From assembly GCF_004102725.1 (NCBI RefSeq), contig NZ_LHQS01000002.1, positions 735,984-799,983 of the forward strand: DNA of 64,000 bases, given 5' to 3'. The notes beneath the pieces are model-generated. The model made no database searches and was not told where the DNA came from. It saw only the letters and a program-made list of their open reading frames with translations. Of the stretch, positions 27,636 through 35,800 are shown one piece after another (the stretch's first letter is position 1; every line of letters starts with the position of its first letter). This DNA comes from Methanoculleus taiwanensis. GTDB taxonomy: Archaea; Halobacteriota; Methanomicrobia; Methanomicrobiales; Methanoculleaceae. The position numbers and the translations under genes were made by a program.

Positions 27636-28497
27636 ACAACAGGGCGATTATCGCCGCTCCGGTAGCCATCAGGACGGCTCCGCTTATCCGGGCGGCGGGG
27701 TCTCCCTCGCCGAGGAGGCGTCCTGCGTAGATCACCGTAATAAGAATGCTCAGCCGTTTCATCGCGATCACGTACGGTACGATCTGGACGGCGAGGGCGA
27801 GGTTGACGGCGACGGCGCTTGCGGCGAGGACGGAGCCCGTCAGGAGGGATGCGCCGAGCGGCAGGGGAGCGGCTCTGCCCGTGCGGGCATTTCGGATCCG
27901 GGTCATGCCCGCAAACAGAACTCCCATCGCAAGGAGGATGCAGCCCGTACCGAGGACGGGGTCGGAGTTCTGCAGTGCGAGTTTGTCGGCGTTCGCACCG
28001 ATGCTGAAGAGAAACGCGACGCCGAGCATCGCCACGATACCGGGATCGCTCCGGATCTTCCGGAACGGATCGAGGATGCCGGTTCCCTCTCCGGAGAGGT
28101 TCAGCACGTAGACGCCGAATGCGATGCAGGCTATCCCGGCGAGTCCGGCGGCGGTCGGGCCTTCCCGGAGCATGAGCGACGAGGTGACGACGAGGAAGAG
28201 CGGGGTGAAGGCGAGCATCGGCACCGCAAGGGAGATATCCGTCGTCCGGAACGCCCGGAGATAGAGTGCCGCCGCGACGGTGTTGACGCCGGCGGAGAGG
28301 GCGACGGCCGGGAGAAAACCCTCCCCGACCGGCGGTATTCCCCGCACCGCCGCTATCGCCAGGAGCAGCAGTCCCGCTGTCAGAAATGTCCCCGCCGCGA
28401 GACCGCCGGCATCGGTATCCCCGACGTACCGCTTCACGAGCAGGTAGTACGCCGCATCGAGCAGGGCGGCGGCGCCGGCAAAGATGATCCAGAGCAT
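27619..28497 (-). CDS. EamA/DMT-superfamily transporter
   Basis: A 292-residue membrane protein with ten hydrophobic segments in two EamA repeats; it would export or import small metabolites at the cell membrane. The second repeat closes with RLSILITVIYAGRLLGEGDPAARISGAVLMATGAAIIALL. Its last codons and stop lie inside the right-end hairpin of the neighbouring TnpB element, so the C-terminal tail has probably been replaced on insertion; all helices are nevertheless intact. Substrate unknown. Confidence 0.88.
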   Translation of the reverse strand: MLWIIFAGAAALLDAAYYLLVKRYVGDTDAGGLAAGTFLTAGLLLLAIAAVRGIPPVGEGFLPAVALSAGVNTVAAALYLRAFRTTDISLAVPMLAFTPLFLVVTSSLMLREGPTAAGLAGIACIAFGVYVLNLSGEGTGILDPFRKIRSDPGIVAMLGVAFLFSIGANADKLALQNSDPVLGTGCILLAMGVLFAGMTRIRNARTGRAAPLPLGASLLTGSVLAASAVAVNLALAVQIVPYVIAMKRLSILITVIYAGRLLGEGDPAARISGAVLMATGAAIIALLSTTPD

Positions 28498-28551
28498 CGC
28501 CGCCGCCCTGAGCGGGGATCCATATTATACTTCTTCACCGGCAGGGGTGCT

Positions 28552-29310
28552 TCATAGCTGGAGCCCGATTGCGCCCGGGGCGATCAGAAAGATGGCGAGG
28601 AGGATTATCGGCTGGTGGAGGAAGTAGATGACGAGCGAGTGGCGGCCGAGGTATGCGAGCGGGCGGGCGCCGTACGGCTCCGCCGACCATCCGCGGAATC
28701 CCCGGACGCCGCCCGGGTAGAACTTCCGCCCGAAATAGAGGCCGAAGAGGACGAGGCCGAACCAGGGGAGGAGCGGAACGTAATCGAGGCTGGTGAATGA
28801 CGCAGGGTGGATGCCGAGCCAGAGGAGCGGCCAGGGACCGGTTATGCTGTTCGTGACGTATCCCGCGAGAAGGGTGGCGACGCCGAGGATGAGGTTCGCC
28901 GTTTCGAAGCGTAGGAAGAAGGGGGCGAGCATGACGGCGATGCCGATGAAGTGGAGGATCCCAAAGACGATGTACCCCGACGGGAGGAAGAGCCAGGTTA
29001 TCGCGGTGATGACGAGGCCGTAGCCGAAGATAGTCGCCCCCCGCCTGAGGTATTTCCGGGTGAGCGCAGGTTCGTCGAGCCGCCTGCTCGCCCGGGCGTG
29101 GCTGATGGTGAGGGAGACGCCGACGAGGAAGATGAATGTCGACGCCGTGAGGTAGGCGACCATCCGCCAGAACCCGCTCGAGACGTTCACCGGTGCGACG
29201 CCGAAGTAGTTTACGTCGAAGACCGCGTGAAAGAGAATCATCGCGATGACGGCGATGCCGCGTGCTGCGTCTATCTCCCAGTAGCGTCCGGAGCCTGCTG
29301 TCCCGGCCAT
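28552..29310 (-). CDS. Membrane protein of the DUF1624 / acyltransferase-like family
   Basis: A 252-residue protein with about seven transmembrane helices. RYWEIDAARGIAVIAMILFHAVFD is the N-terminal signature of heparan-alpha-glucosaminide N-acetyltransferase-like (DUF1624) proteins, and LGRHSLVIYFLHQPIILL near the C-terminus is typical of membrane acyltransferases. The ATG at 29310 was preferred over a long upstream frame that overlaps a small zinc-binding gene. Acyl substrate unknown. Confidence 0.85.
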   Translation of the reverse strand: MAGTAGSGRYWEIDAARGIAVIAMILFHAVFDVNYFGVAPVNVSSGFWRMVAYLTASTFIFLVGVSLTISHARASRRLDEPALTRKYLRRGATIFGYGLVITAITWLFLPSGYIVFGILHFIGIAVMLAPFFLRFETANLILGVATLLAGYVTNSITGPWPLLWLGIHPASFTSLDYVPLLPWFGLVLFGLYFGRKFYPGGVRGFRGWSAEPYGARPLAYLGRHSLVIYFLHQPIILLAIFLIAPGAIGLQL

Positions 29311-29317
29311 GGTCACG

Positions 29318-29476
29318 TCAGAACGCGACCCGCCGGATAGCGGCACCGCAGCGGGGGCACGATTGGAGCTCGTCGATCTCCCGCATCTGCTCTTCAGTAG
29401 GCTGGTTGTAGATCCGGGAAAACCCGCAGGACTCGCTGCACTCGAGAACGATAAAGAGGCTGCATATTCTGCCCAT
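29318..29476 (-). CDS. 52-residue zinc-ribbon-like protein
   Basis: Begins MGRICSLFIVLECSESCGF and ends ELQSCPRCGAAIRRVAF, so it has two Cys pairs (CSESC and CPRC) suited to one zinc. GAGGAAGTG lies about 8 bases before the ATG at 29476. The stop is 7 bases before the DUF1624 gene on the same strand, so they are probably co-transcribed. Its shortness makes it easy to miss in automated annotation; the paired cysteines, ribosome binding site and spacing make it credible. Confidence 0.7.
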   Translation of the reverse strand: MGRICSLFIVLECSESCGFSRIYNQPTEEQMREIDELQSCPRCGAAIRRVAF

Positions 29477-29569
29477 GTTCCGACACTTCCTCGCCGCGAA
29501 CGCTTTTTCGAGCGTTCCGGCTGACCTATTCCGGTAGGTGCCCGGGGGTCATAAAGCATAGTCGTGCGT

Positions 29570-30304
29570 TCACGGGCGCAGCACGTCCCGGTGCGTCTGC
29601 CCGCCGGTACGATCCGGGCCGAGACCGAGGTGGTCGAGGAGCGCCGAAAAGCCGGTGAGCACAAAGTCCGCCTCGGGCTCGGTCTTCTCCCCTGAGCGCC
29701 AGTCGCCGTAACGTGCAAAGGCGGTCAGCATCCCGAGCTCCCTCCCCGGGGCGATGTCGCGGTTCGGACTGTCCCCGACCATCATCGCCTGGTGCGGCTC
29801 CGCCCCGCACCGGGCGAGGGCGCACCGGAACGAGTCGGGTGCCGGTTTTCGCTTCCCCGAGATATCGGGGGTGACGACGATCTCGAAGTGATCGAGCAGC
29901 CCCGTCCGGGTGAGCCGCCGCGTCGCCTGGCCGGACTCCGCGTCCGTGACGACGGCAAGCGTGAGATCGGCATCCCGCAGGCGGCAGAGCGTCGTCTCCA
30001 CCCCGGGATACGGCGTGATGCACGCAAGTTTCACCTCTTCGTAGATGCGGCAGCAGGTAGCGAACGTCTCCGGACAGACCAGATCGAGGGTAGCGAGGTA
30101 GTCGCGGATATTCCCGTGGTCTTCAAACCCGTGGACTCCCCGAAGGAAGTAGCCGAAGAGTTCGTCTTCGTTCCCCGCCCCGACCTGCTCGACGATACAC
30201 CGGCAGGCCTCGCGCTTTGCCGACACGAAGTCGAAGAGCGTGTTGTCCATATCGAATAAAACGGTGGTTATCTCTCGATCCCGAGCGCGGCAAGCCTTCT
30301 GCAT
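29570..30304 (-). CDS. HAD-superfamily hydrolase
   Basis: A 244-residue phosphatase-type HAD protein. Motif I is VLFDMDNTLFD (about 15-25), motif II VVTDAESG, motif III the Lys in SGKRKPAPDSF, motif IV MMVGDSPNRDI. The cap domain is helical (C1 type). The only usable start is ATG 30304, which makes it overlap the upstream PIN gene by 37 bases, implying translational coupling. It is the last gene of the CARF-PIN-HAD operon. A role in hydrolysing a phosphorylated signal or product is speculation. Confidence 0.9.
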   Translation of the reverse strand: MQKACRARDREITTVLFDMDNTLFDFVSAKREACRCIVEQVGAGNEDELFGYFLRGVHGFEDHGNIRDYLATLDLVCPETFATCCRIYEEVKLACITPYPGVETTLCRLRDADLTLAVVTDAESGQATRRLTRTGLLDHFEIVVTPDISGKRKPAPDSFRCALARCGAEPHQAMMVGDSPNRDIAPGRELGMLTAFARYGDWRSGEKTEPEADFVLTGFSALLDHLGLGPDRTGGQTHRDVLRP

Positions 30305-31278
30305 ACTGATAATTCCCTCCGAAAATCCTGGTAGAGTGCGTCGTCCGAGAAGCGGAGCTTCACCTCGTCGAGCGCGTTTCCTTTTCCCCCGTACTCCCCG
30401 AAGACGATGACGCCGCTCAAGTCGATGAACCCGAAGGAAGCGGCGAGCGTGAAGAGGAACTCGAGAAACGCTCCTGCGGTGCAGGCTGCCGCCCTGACCC
30501 GGTACGGCCGCTCGAAGAAGAAGTACTCGATCCCCTCCGCATCGCAGATATCCGCCATATAGATATCCGCCGTCAGCAGAACGGGAAGAGCGTACCGCTC
30601 CTCCTCGAACTGCCGCATCGCCTGGGCGATGTTCCGATCGTTCTCGCTGTTCCGGTGCGAATGCTGTCCGGGCGAGGCTATCTCGGTCGCCCGGTCGCGA
30701 ATGCTCCGGTACTCCCTGAGCGCCAGGTACGCGGCTTTCCGGGACTTCTTCGTCCGTTTGTTCTCGAGTTCGGCGACGAGGGATGCGTGCTTTGGTGCGT
30801 ACCCGGTGAGCTCGGCTATCCGCTCGGCACTGTACTTATGATTGATCGCGAACGTGATCTCGTCCCTGACCGTATCGACGATGAGGTACTCGCCAGGAGC
30901 GATGGCGGGAGTGACGGACGCGAAACGCTGGTAGAAGAGATTGGTGTCGAGCCCGAAGAAGACGTCCTTCTTCAGCCGACGGTAGGCGGCGAGCGTCCCG
31001 TCGAAGGTCTCCTGGTTGTCGTACCTGATGATACCGCTCGCAAGCGCGGACTCGAGGAGATCCGAGTAGGAGGGCAGCTCCTTCGCGGCGGAGCCGAACC
31101 GCTCCTGCGAAGCCCTGATGGCATCGCTGTCGGCATGGAGCGTGAGTTCGTAGCCGGTGCCGCTCGTCCGTGCCGTCAGGAGGTCGTGGTCGTAGAGGGG
31201 GTAGGAGATCCCGACCTCCCCGCCCATCAGGTTGAGGAGTATCTGCAGCTCGCCGGCGACGACGGTGATATCGTTCAT
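30268..31278 (-). CDS. PIN-domain nuclease-like protein (operon partner of CARF protein)
   Basis: A 336-residue protein. Residues 1-105 are an unrecognised N-terminal domain. From about 106 a PIN-type domain is visible: FFGLDTNLFY (Asp111), DTVRDEITFAIN (Glu140), ENDRNIAQAMRQF (Asp214) and LLTADIYMADICDAEGI (Asp238), i.e. the four acidic residues and the LLTxD pattern of PIN RNases. A basic stretch (ENKRTKKSRKAAY) lies in the middle. The ATG overlaps the CARF gene stop (ATGA). The assignment is by eye from motif order, but the match is good. Likely an RNase controlled by the CARF partner. Confidence 0.75.
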   Translation of the reverse strand: MNDITVVAGELQILLNLMGGEVGISYPLYDHDLLTARTSGTGYELTLHADSDAIRASQERFGSAAKELPSYSDLLESALASGIIRYDNQETFDGTLAAYRRLKKDVFFGLDTNLFYQRFASVTPAIAPGEYLIVDTVRDEITFAINHKYSAERIAELTGYAPKHASLVAELENKRTKKSRKAAYLALREYRSIRDRATEIASPGQHSHRNSENDRNIAQAMRQFEEERYALPVLLTADIYMADICDAEGIEYFFFERPYRVRAAACTAGAFLEFLFTLAASFGFIDLSGVIVFGEYGGKGNALDEVKLRFSDDALYQDFRRELSVCRRLAALGIER

Positions 31279-31772
31279 GGAGAGTCCCCCCGGCGGGCGT
31301 CTTGTGTAAAGTCCCGGATCTCCTGGAGGCGGAGCGGGATCATCATGTACGGTTTTGCAATATCCTCGACGCTCTTCATCGCCAGATAGTAGATGTGCCG
31401 GATCTCCGTTCCGCCCGCGGCGACGGCCGCGAGTGCCCCTGCAATCGTGGCTTTTCTCCCCGAGGTGATATCAAGCGCTATGGAGAACCCTTCGCCGGCA
31501 AGCCGCTCGACAAGAGAGCCGACCGTCCGCCCGGCGCCGACGAAGTCCGCCTCCTCCACGAGCTCGAGGAAGATCTCAGGAGCCGATCCGAAGGCCTCGG
31601 AGATGATCGAGATCGCTTCTTTTGCCGTCCCGGCGTTCTTCGCATACGGCCGTTCCACAATGATATAGACCCGTTCCGGGCGAAGGCCCCGCTCCCGGAG
31701 GACGGCGTAGTAGGTATTGACAAGAGCCCACGTCGATCGTCCGAGGGGGGTTATATACGCATCCTGTGGCAT
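31275..31772 (-). CDS. CARF-like ligand-sensing Rossmann protein
   Basis: A 165-residue protein with the layout of a CARF domain: YITPLGRSTWALVNTYYAVL at the first strand and turn, RVYIIVERPYAKNAGTAKEA, then the key signature ALDITSGRKATIAGALAAVA followed by IRHIYYL, comparable with the (N/D)xTGGTKxM motif of Csm6/Csx1-type proteins. No effector domain is fused; the PIN gene overlaps its stop. ATG 31772 was chosen: GGGAG is 6 bases upstream and the TATA box (31824-31831) places transcription start near 31801. CARF proteins bind cyclic oligoadenylates; binding here is inference. Confidence 0.7.
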   Translation of the reverse strand: MPQDAYITPLGRSTWALVNTYYAVLRERGLRPERVYIIVERPYAKNAGTAKEAISIISEAFGSAPEIFLELVEEADFVGAGRTVGSLVERLAGEGFSIALDITSGRKATIAGALAAVAAGGTEIRHIYYLAMKSVEDIAKPYMMIPLRLQEIRDFTQDARRGDSP

Positions 31773-31823
31773 CGGCATCTCCCGGAGATTCTGGTTTTCC
31801 GCCTTCAAAACTCTCTCGCCTAC

Positions 31824-31831
31824 CTATATAG
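31824..31831 (-). promoter_or_regulatory. TATA box of the CARF-PIN-HAD operon
   Basis: CTATATAG lies about 26 bases upstream of the predicted transcription start near 31801, giving a leader of roughly 30 bases with a GGGAG ribosome binding site. Confidence 0.6.
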
Positions 31832-32112
31832 TTTTTTTCCGGCGGGATCGCCGTCCTTCGCGGGGCTGTTTTCCGGCATGAAAACCGACTCTGCGGTTTC
31901 TTTCGATCCGCTTACGGCGGGGGTTTTCTGTCGCCGCTCTTCCGGTAGATCTGGGTATCCTGTTTCTGATTCTGAATCAATGGCTATAGCGTGGCTTATC
32001 TGTGAAACAGAGTTTTTAAAAAAAGAATAAAATTTGGTAAGTGTTTTATGAATGGTCTCCCCAATGGGGTACTTGAGCGCTACGGTGCAGAGATCCGCGA
32101 AGGGAACGAACG
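31832..32112. other. Divergent promoter region with a palindrome
   Basis: This gap separates the CARF operon from the HTH gene. It holds the palindrome TGATTC-T-GAATCA (31967-31979) and an A/T-rich box around 32026-32036 (AATAAAATTT) for the rightward gene. A 22-codon frame (32049-32117) overlaps the next gene start. Confidence 0.5.
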
Positions 32113-32117
32113 ATGAC
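32049..32117 (+). CDS. Possible 22-residue leader peptide
   Basis: An ATG near the expected transcription start opens a frame beginning MNGLPNGVLERYGAEI whose TGA overlaps the ATG of the following HTH gene. Such an overlap could couple translation, but a frame this short may be chance. Confidence 0.25.
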
Positions 32118-32724
32118 AAGAGATGCAGAACCAGGAACGTCTGAAGAGATCTGGGGTCTCGTCGACCCCGACCGAACGAAAAAGATGCGCCGGGATGCGA
32201 TCGAGGACGGCGAGCTGATCGAGATAACCCGGATGGGCAAAGACATCGGTATACGTTACCCCCTTGCTGTATCGGCACGGGCGGCAGAGCGTCTGGTGCC
32301 GTTTCCGAACATCCCCCAGGATACGGTCACCGAGAACCTCTGGGATACTCTCCACGCATTCAGGGAAAAAGCGCTCAGTACCGCCGCGCCCGAACTGCTC
32401 TTCTCGGTGAGCCTCTACCAGAACGGCCTCGTCCCGACGCTGACGTTCAAAGCGACGGTCTCGGCGGGGGACGAGGGCGAACCGGTCATCACGATCATGA
32501 CCCCCGAGGAGAACTGGGAAGAGATCGGCGGGAGCGTGCCGCCTTCAGCTATCCCTGCCGGACACCCGCTCCTGACCGTCGAGGAGGTTGCGCGCATGCT
32601 GAAGTTCTCCCCCCGGCGTATCCGGACGTTTATCAGGGACGAGAGGATCCCCGCCGTCAAGTGCGGAGGGTCGTGGCGTGTCAGGCGGTCGGATATCGAA
32701 CGCATCATCACCGACGGGTTCTGA
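32113..32724 (+). CDS. Excisionase-type helix-turn-helix protein
   Basis: A 203-residue protein. The first 145 residues are unrecognised; residues about 152-200 are a MerR/excisionase-like winged helix (LLTVEEVARMLKFSPRRIRTFIRDERIPAVKCGGSWRVRRSDIERII). GAAGGGA precedes the ATG. It is divergent from the CARF-PIN-HAD operon with a palindrome between them, so it may regulate that operon; this is inference from position. Confidence 0.8.
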   Translation: MTRDAEPGTSEEIWGLVDPDRTKKMRRDAIEDGELIEITRMGKDIGIRYPLAVSARAAERLVPFPNIPQDTVTENLWDTLHAFREKALSTAAPELLFSVSLYQNGLVPTLTFKATVSAGDEGEPVITIMTPEENWEEIGGSVPPSAIPAGHPLLTVEEVARMLKFSPRRIRTFIRDERIPAVKCGGSWRVRRSDIERIITDGF

Positions 32725-32821
32725 GAGGCGATCCGCTCCCGGGGGAAACATTCTGTCTTCGAATCGATCTTCTATTTTTAGTTTGCGATCTCGGATTCGC
32801 CGTATGAGGAAACGTATATAC

Positions 32822-32829
32822 TTTTTATA
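32822..32829 (+). promoter_or_regulatory. TATA box of the HEAT-repeat gene (leaderless mRNA)
   Basis: TTTTTATA is centred 27 bases upstream of the ATG at 32853, which is where transcription should begin, and no ribosome binding site is present. A leaderless transcript is likely. Confidence 0.55.
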
Positions 32830-32852
32830 CGTGTTAATGTAGATATTAGTGC

Positions 32853-35800
32853 ATGCGAACGTGTGGCATGCCCTTTTGCCGGATATGCCCCGGTACATCG
32901 GCTACCGGCTTTTCCGACGGGGTGACGGGCAAATCTGTCCGCTCCGTGAGAGGGTACCTGCCATACTGCGCCGGGTGTGTGGGCATGCTCGCGCTCGTCG
33001 CTCTGCTCTGCACCCTTGCACCCCCTGCCGGATCGCCGCTCTTCTTCGATACCGTTCAGGTTCCCTCCGATATCCCGCTCGGGGCAGTTGCCGGACTCTT
33101 CGGCGGGAAGAGCCGTAGTCTGTTCCAGAGGCTGCGGCGCACCGGAGAGCCGGAGTCTGTGGAGACGCAGGCCGATCCTGCAGACGATGCAGCGCATCCG
33201 CTCCGCACTCTCGGGGAGCAGACCGGCCTCGAACTCCCCGCCCGGCCGCCCGCCGCTTCAGGTGACGATGAACCGGGCGATTCAAGTGCGCTCCTCGAAC
33301 GGATCGACGCCATCCCGACGATCGTGGAACGGTATTCGGCGTTCGCCTCGCTCGACGACGATGCGTTCCGAAGCCGCATGAGCGACTCGGACCTCTCTTT
33401 TCTGGAAGACGACGTTCTCATCGGGAGTGTCCCGGAGCTGCACTACGCCGAAGAAGAGGAGGTCGCCAGTGGCGATACCGTACCCCTTCCGGCTTTGGAC
33501 GATCCGACCTGCACGCTGATGGAGGACGCTCTCTCCGGGCTCGACGAGCTCGACCTGCCGGAGAGCGAGCAGGAGCTATCGGACCTCACGATCGATGAGC
33601 CGCTTGAAGAGTCCGAACCGGACGGCGGCGAGCCGGTACGCCTTTCGCAGGAGGAACTCCTCGTCAACCTCCGGAGCGACGATCCGGACGAGCGGCGGCA
33701 TGCGGTGCAGGCGCTCGGGGCGACCGGTGCTGCTGCGGTCGAGCCGCTCATCGGTATGCTCGGTGATGCGGGCGATCAGGCGCGGTGGGCCGCGGCGGAT
33801 GCTCTCCGCCTCATCGGGGCTCCGGCTATTCCGCCCCTGATCCACTCTCTCAAAGATCCCGCCCTGCAGCTCGGCGCCGCGACGGCGCTCGTGAAGATAG
33901 GCGAACCCGCGGTGCCGCACCTGATCGACGCGCTCACCGACGGGGACCGGGACATCCTGATCGGAGCCGTGTACGCCCTCGAAGAGATCGGCGATGCGGC
34001 GATCCCCTACCTCGTCCCCGCGCTCACGCGCCCCGAGGGGGGGCTTTCCCGGAAGGTTGCCGAACTCCTCGGAGAACTCGGGTGGGAGCCGGAGAACGCC
34101 GCCGGGCGGATTGGCTACCTGATCGCCCGGGAAGAGTGGATCGATATCGCCGAACTCGGTGAACCGGCGGTCGAACCGCTTATCGAGCTGCTGGAATCTC
34201 CCGACCCGCAGACCCGGCGGAGCGCGGCGCGGACGCTCGGTGCGATGGGGGAGATTGCCGTAGATCGGTTGGTCGCGGTCTTCAGGGACGGCGGTTCCGA
34301 GAGACGGAAGATGGCTGCGCTCGCTCTCGCGGATATCGGCACACCCGCGGTCGGGCCGCTCGTCGGGCTGCTCCGGAACGAGGAGACCCGCACCACGGCC
34401 GCCATGGCGCTCACCCGGATCGGCGAGCCCGCGGTGCAGCCTCTGCTCTCGGCGCTGCAGGAAGAGTCTGCGGAGTTCCTCGAGAGCACCCTTGCGGGGA
34501 TCGGCGAGGCTGCGGAGACCGCACTCATCCAGGTGCTGATGACGGGCGGCACGGATGAGGGGCGGGTCGCGGTACCGGTTCTCGAGAGGATGGGCTGGGA
34601 GCCGTGGAACGAGCACGAGCGGGCTCACTATCTGCTTGCAAAGGAGCAGTGGGCCGATCTTGCCCTGCTTGGCCAGGCCGCGCTCGCTCCGCTCATCAGG
34701 GCGCTCGCGAGCACCGATCCTGCCATCCGGCGTGAGGCGGCGGATATCCTCGGCCAGCTCGGGGATGCGGAAGCCGTTCTCCCCCTGGTTCGTGCCCTCG
34801 CCGACGAGCCTATCCGTATCGAGGCGGCGGAGGCGCTCGCCGGGATCGGCACACCCGCCGTCGCCCCCCTCCTGCAGGTGCTCGAGCAGGGCGACGGCGA
34901 AGCGAAGCGGCTTGCAGCCGGGATCCTCGGGCGTATCGGTTCTGCAGAGGTGACCGAGCCCCTTGTTCAGGCTCTGTATGCCGGCGACGACCGCCTGAGA
35001 AGGGTGGTCATCGATTCCCTTGCGGCGATCGGCGCTCCGGCGGTGGCTCCGCTCATCGAGATGCTCGGCGACGCCGACGATCTGCAGATGAGCGGGATTC
35101 TCGCACTCGCCCGGATCGGGGCCGGCAGTATCGACCCGCTCCGGCTGGCTCTCTCTGCTAAAAACCCCCGCATTCGGGCAGGGGCTGCGGAGACGCTGGA
35201 GCGGCTCGGATGGTCGCCCGGAGACGACGGTGACCGGGCACGCTACCTGGTCGCACGGGAGCGGTGGGTGGACGCTGCAGCCCTTGGCGAACCTGCGGTA
35301 GCGCCGCTCATCGATGCGTTCTGCGATTTGGACGGGGCAGCCCGGGCAGGTGCCGGGGAAGCGCTCGTCCGGATCGGGGGGGATGCGGCTCCGTCGCTCA
35401 TCGCCCTCCTCGGTGACGATGCATCCGGCGCTGCGGCGGCGGCGCTGCTCGAACGGATCGGCACGCCCGCGATCGATCCGCTCATCCGGCTCCTCGGCGA
35501 TGAGGAGGCCGGCAGGATGGCGGCGGATATTCTCGTGCGGATGGGCGAGCCGGCCGGCCGGGCACTGGTGCCCCTCCTTGCAGCGCCGGACAGCCCGGCC
35601 GAGGCGCGGCGTGCTCTGATCGCTCTTGGAACGGACGGCGTCGGATCGCTCATCGCTGCGCTCCGCGATGAATCCCTCCGACGTGAGGCGGCCGATATTC
35701 TGCTCGCGATCGGGAGCGATGCCTACGCTCCGCTCATCCGTGCGCTCTCCGATCCCGATGAGGAGATCCGGCTATCGGTTGCGGCGGTGCTCACCCGTGC

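Noticed and set aside
28552-29718. 388-residue version of the DUF1624 protein
   Set aside because: The extra N-terminus is Arg/Ser/Pro-rich shadow sequence overlapping a better-supported small zinc-ribbon gene; the family N-terminus starts at 29310.
31820-32020. Minus-strand frame directly upstream of the CARF gene
   Set aside because: It has no usable start codon, contains the operon TATA box at its end and no recognisable motif.
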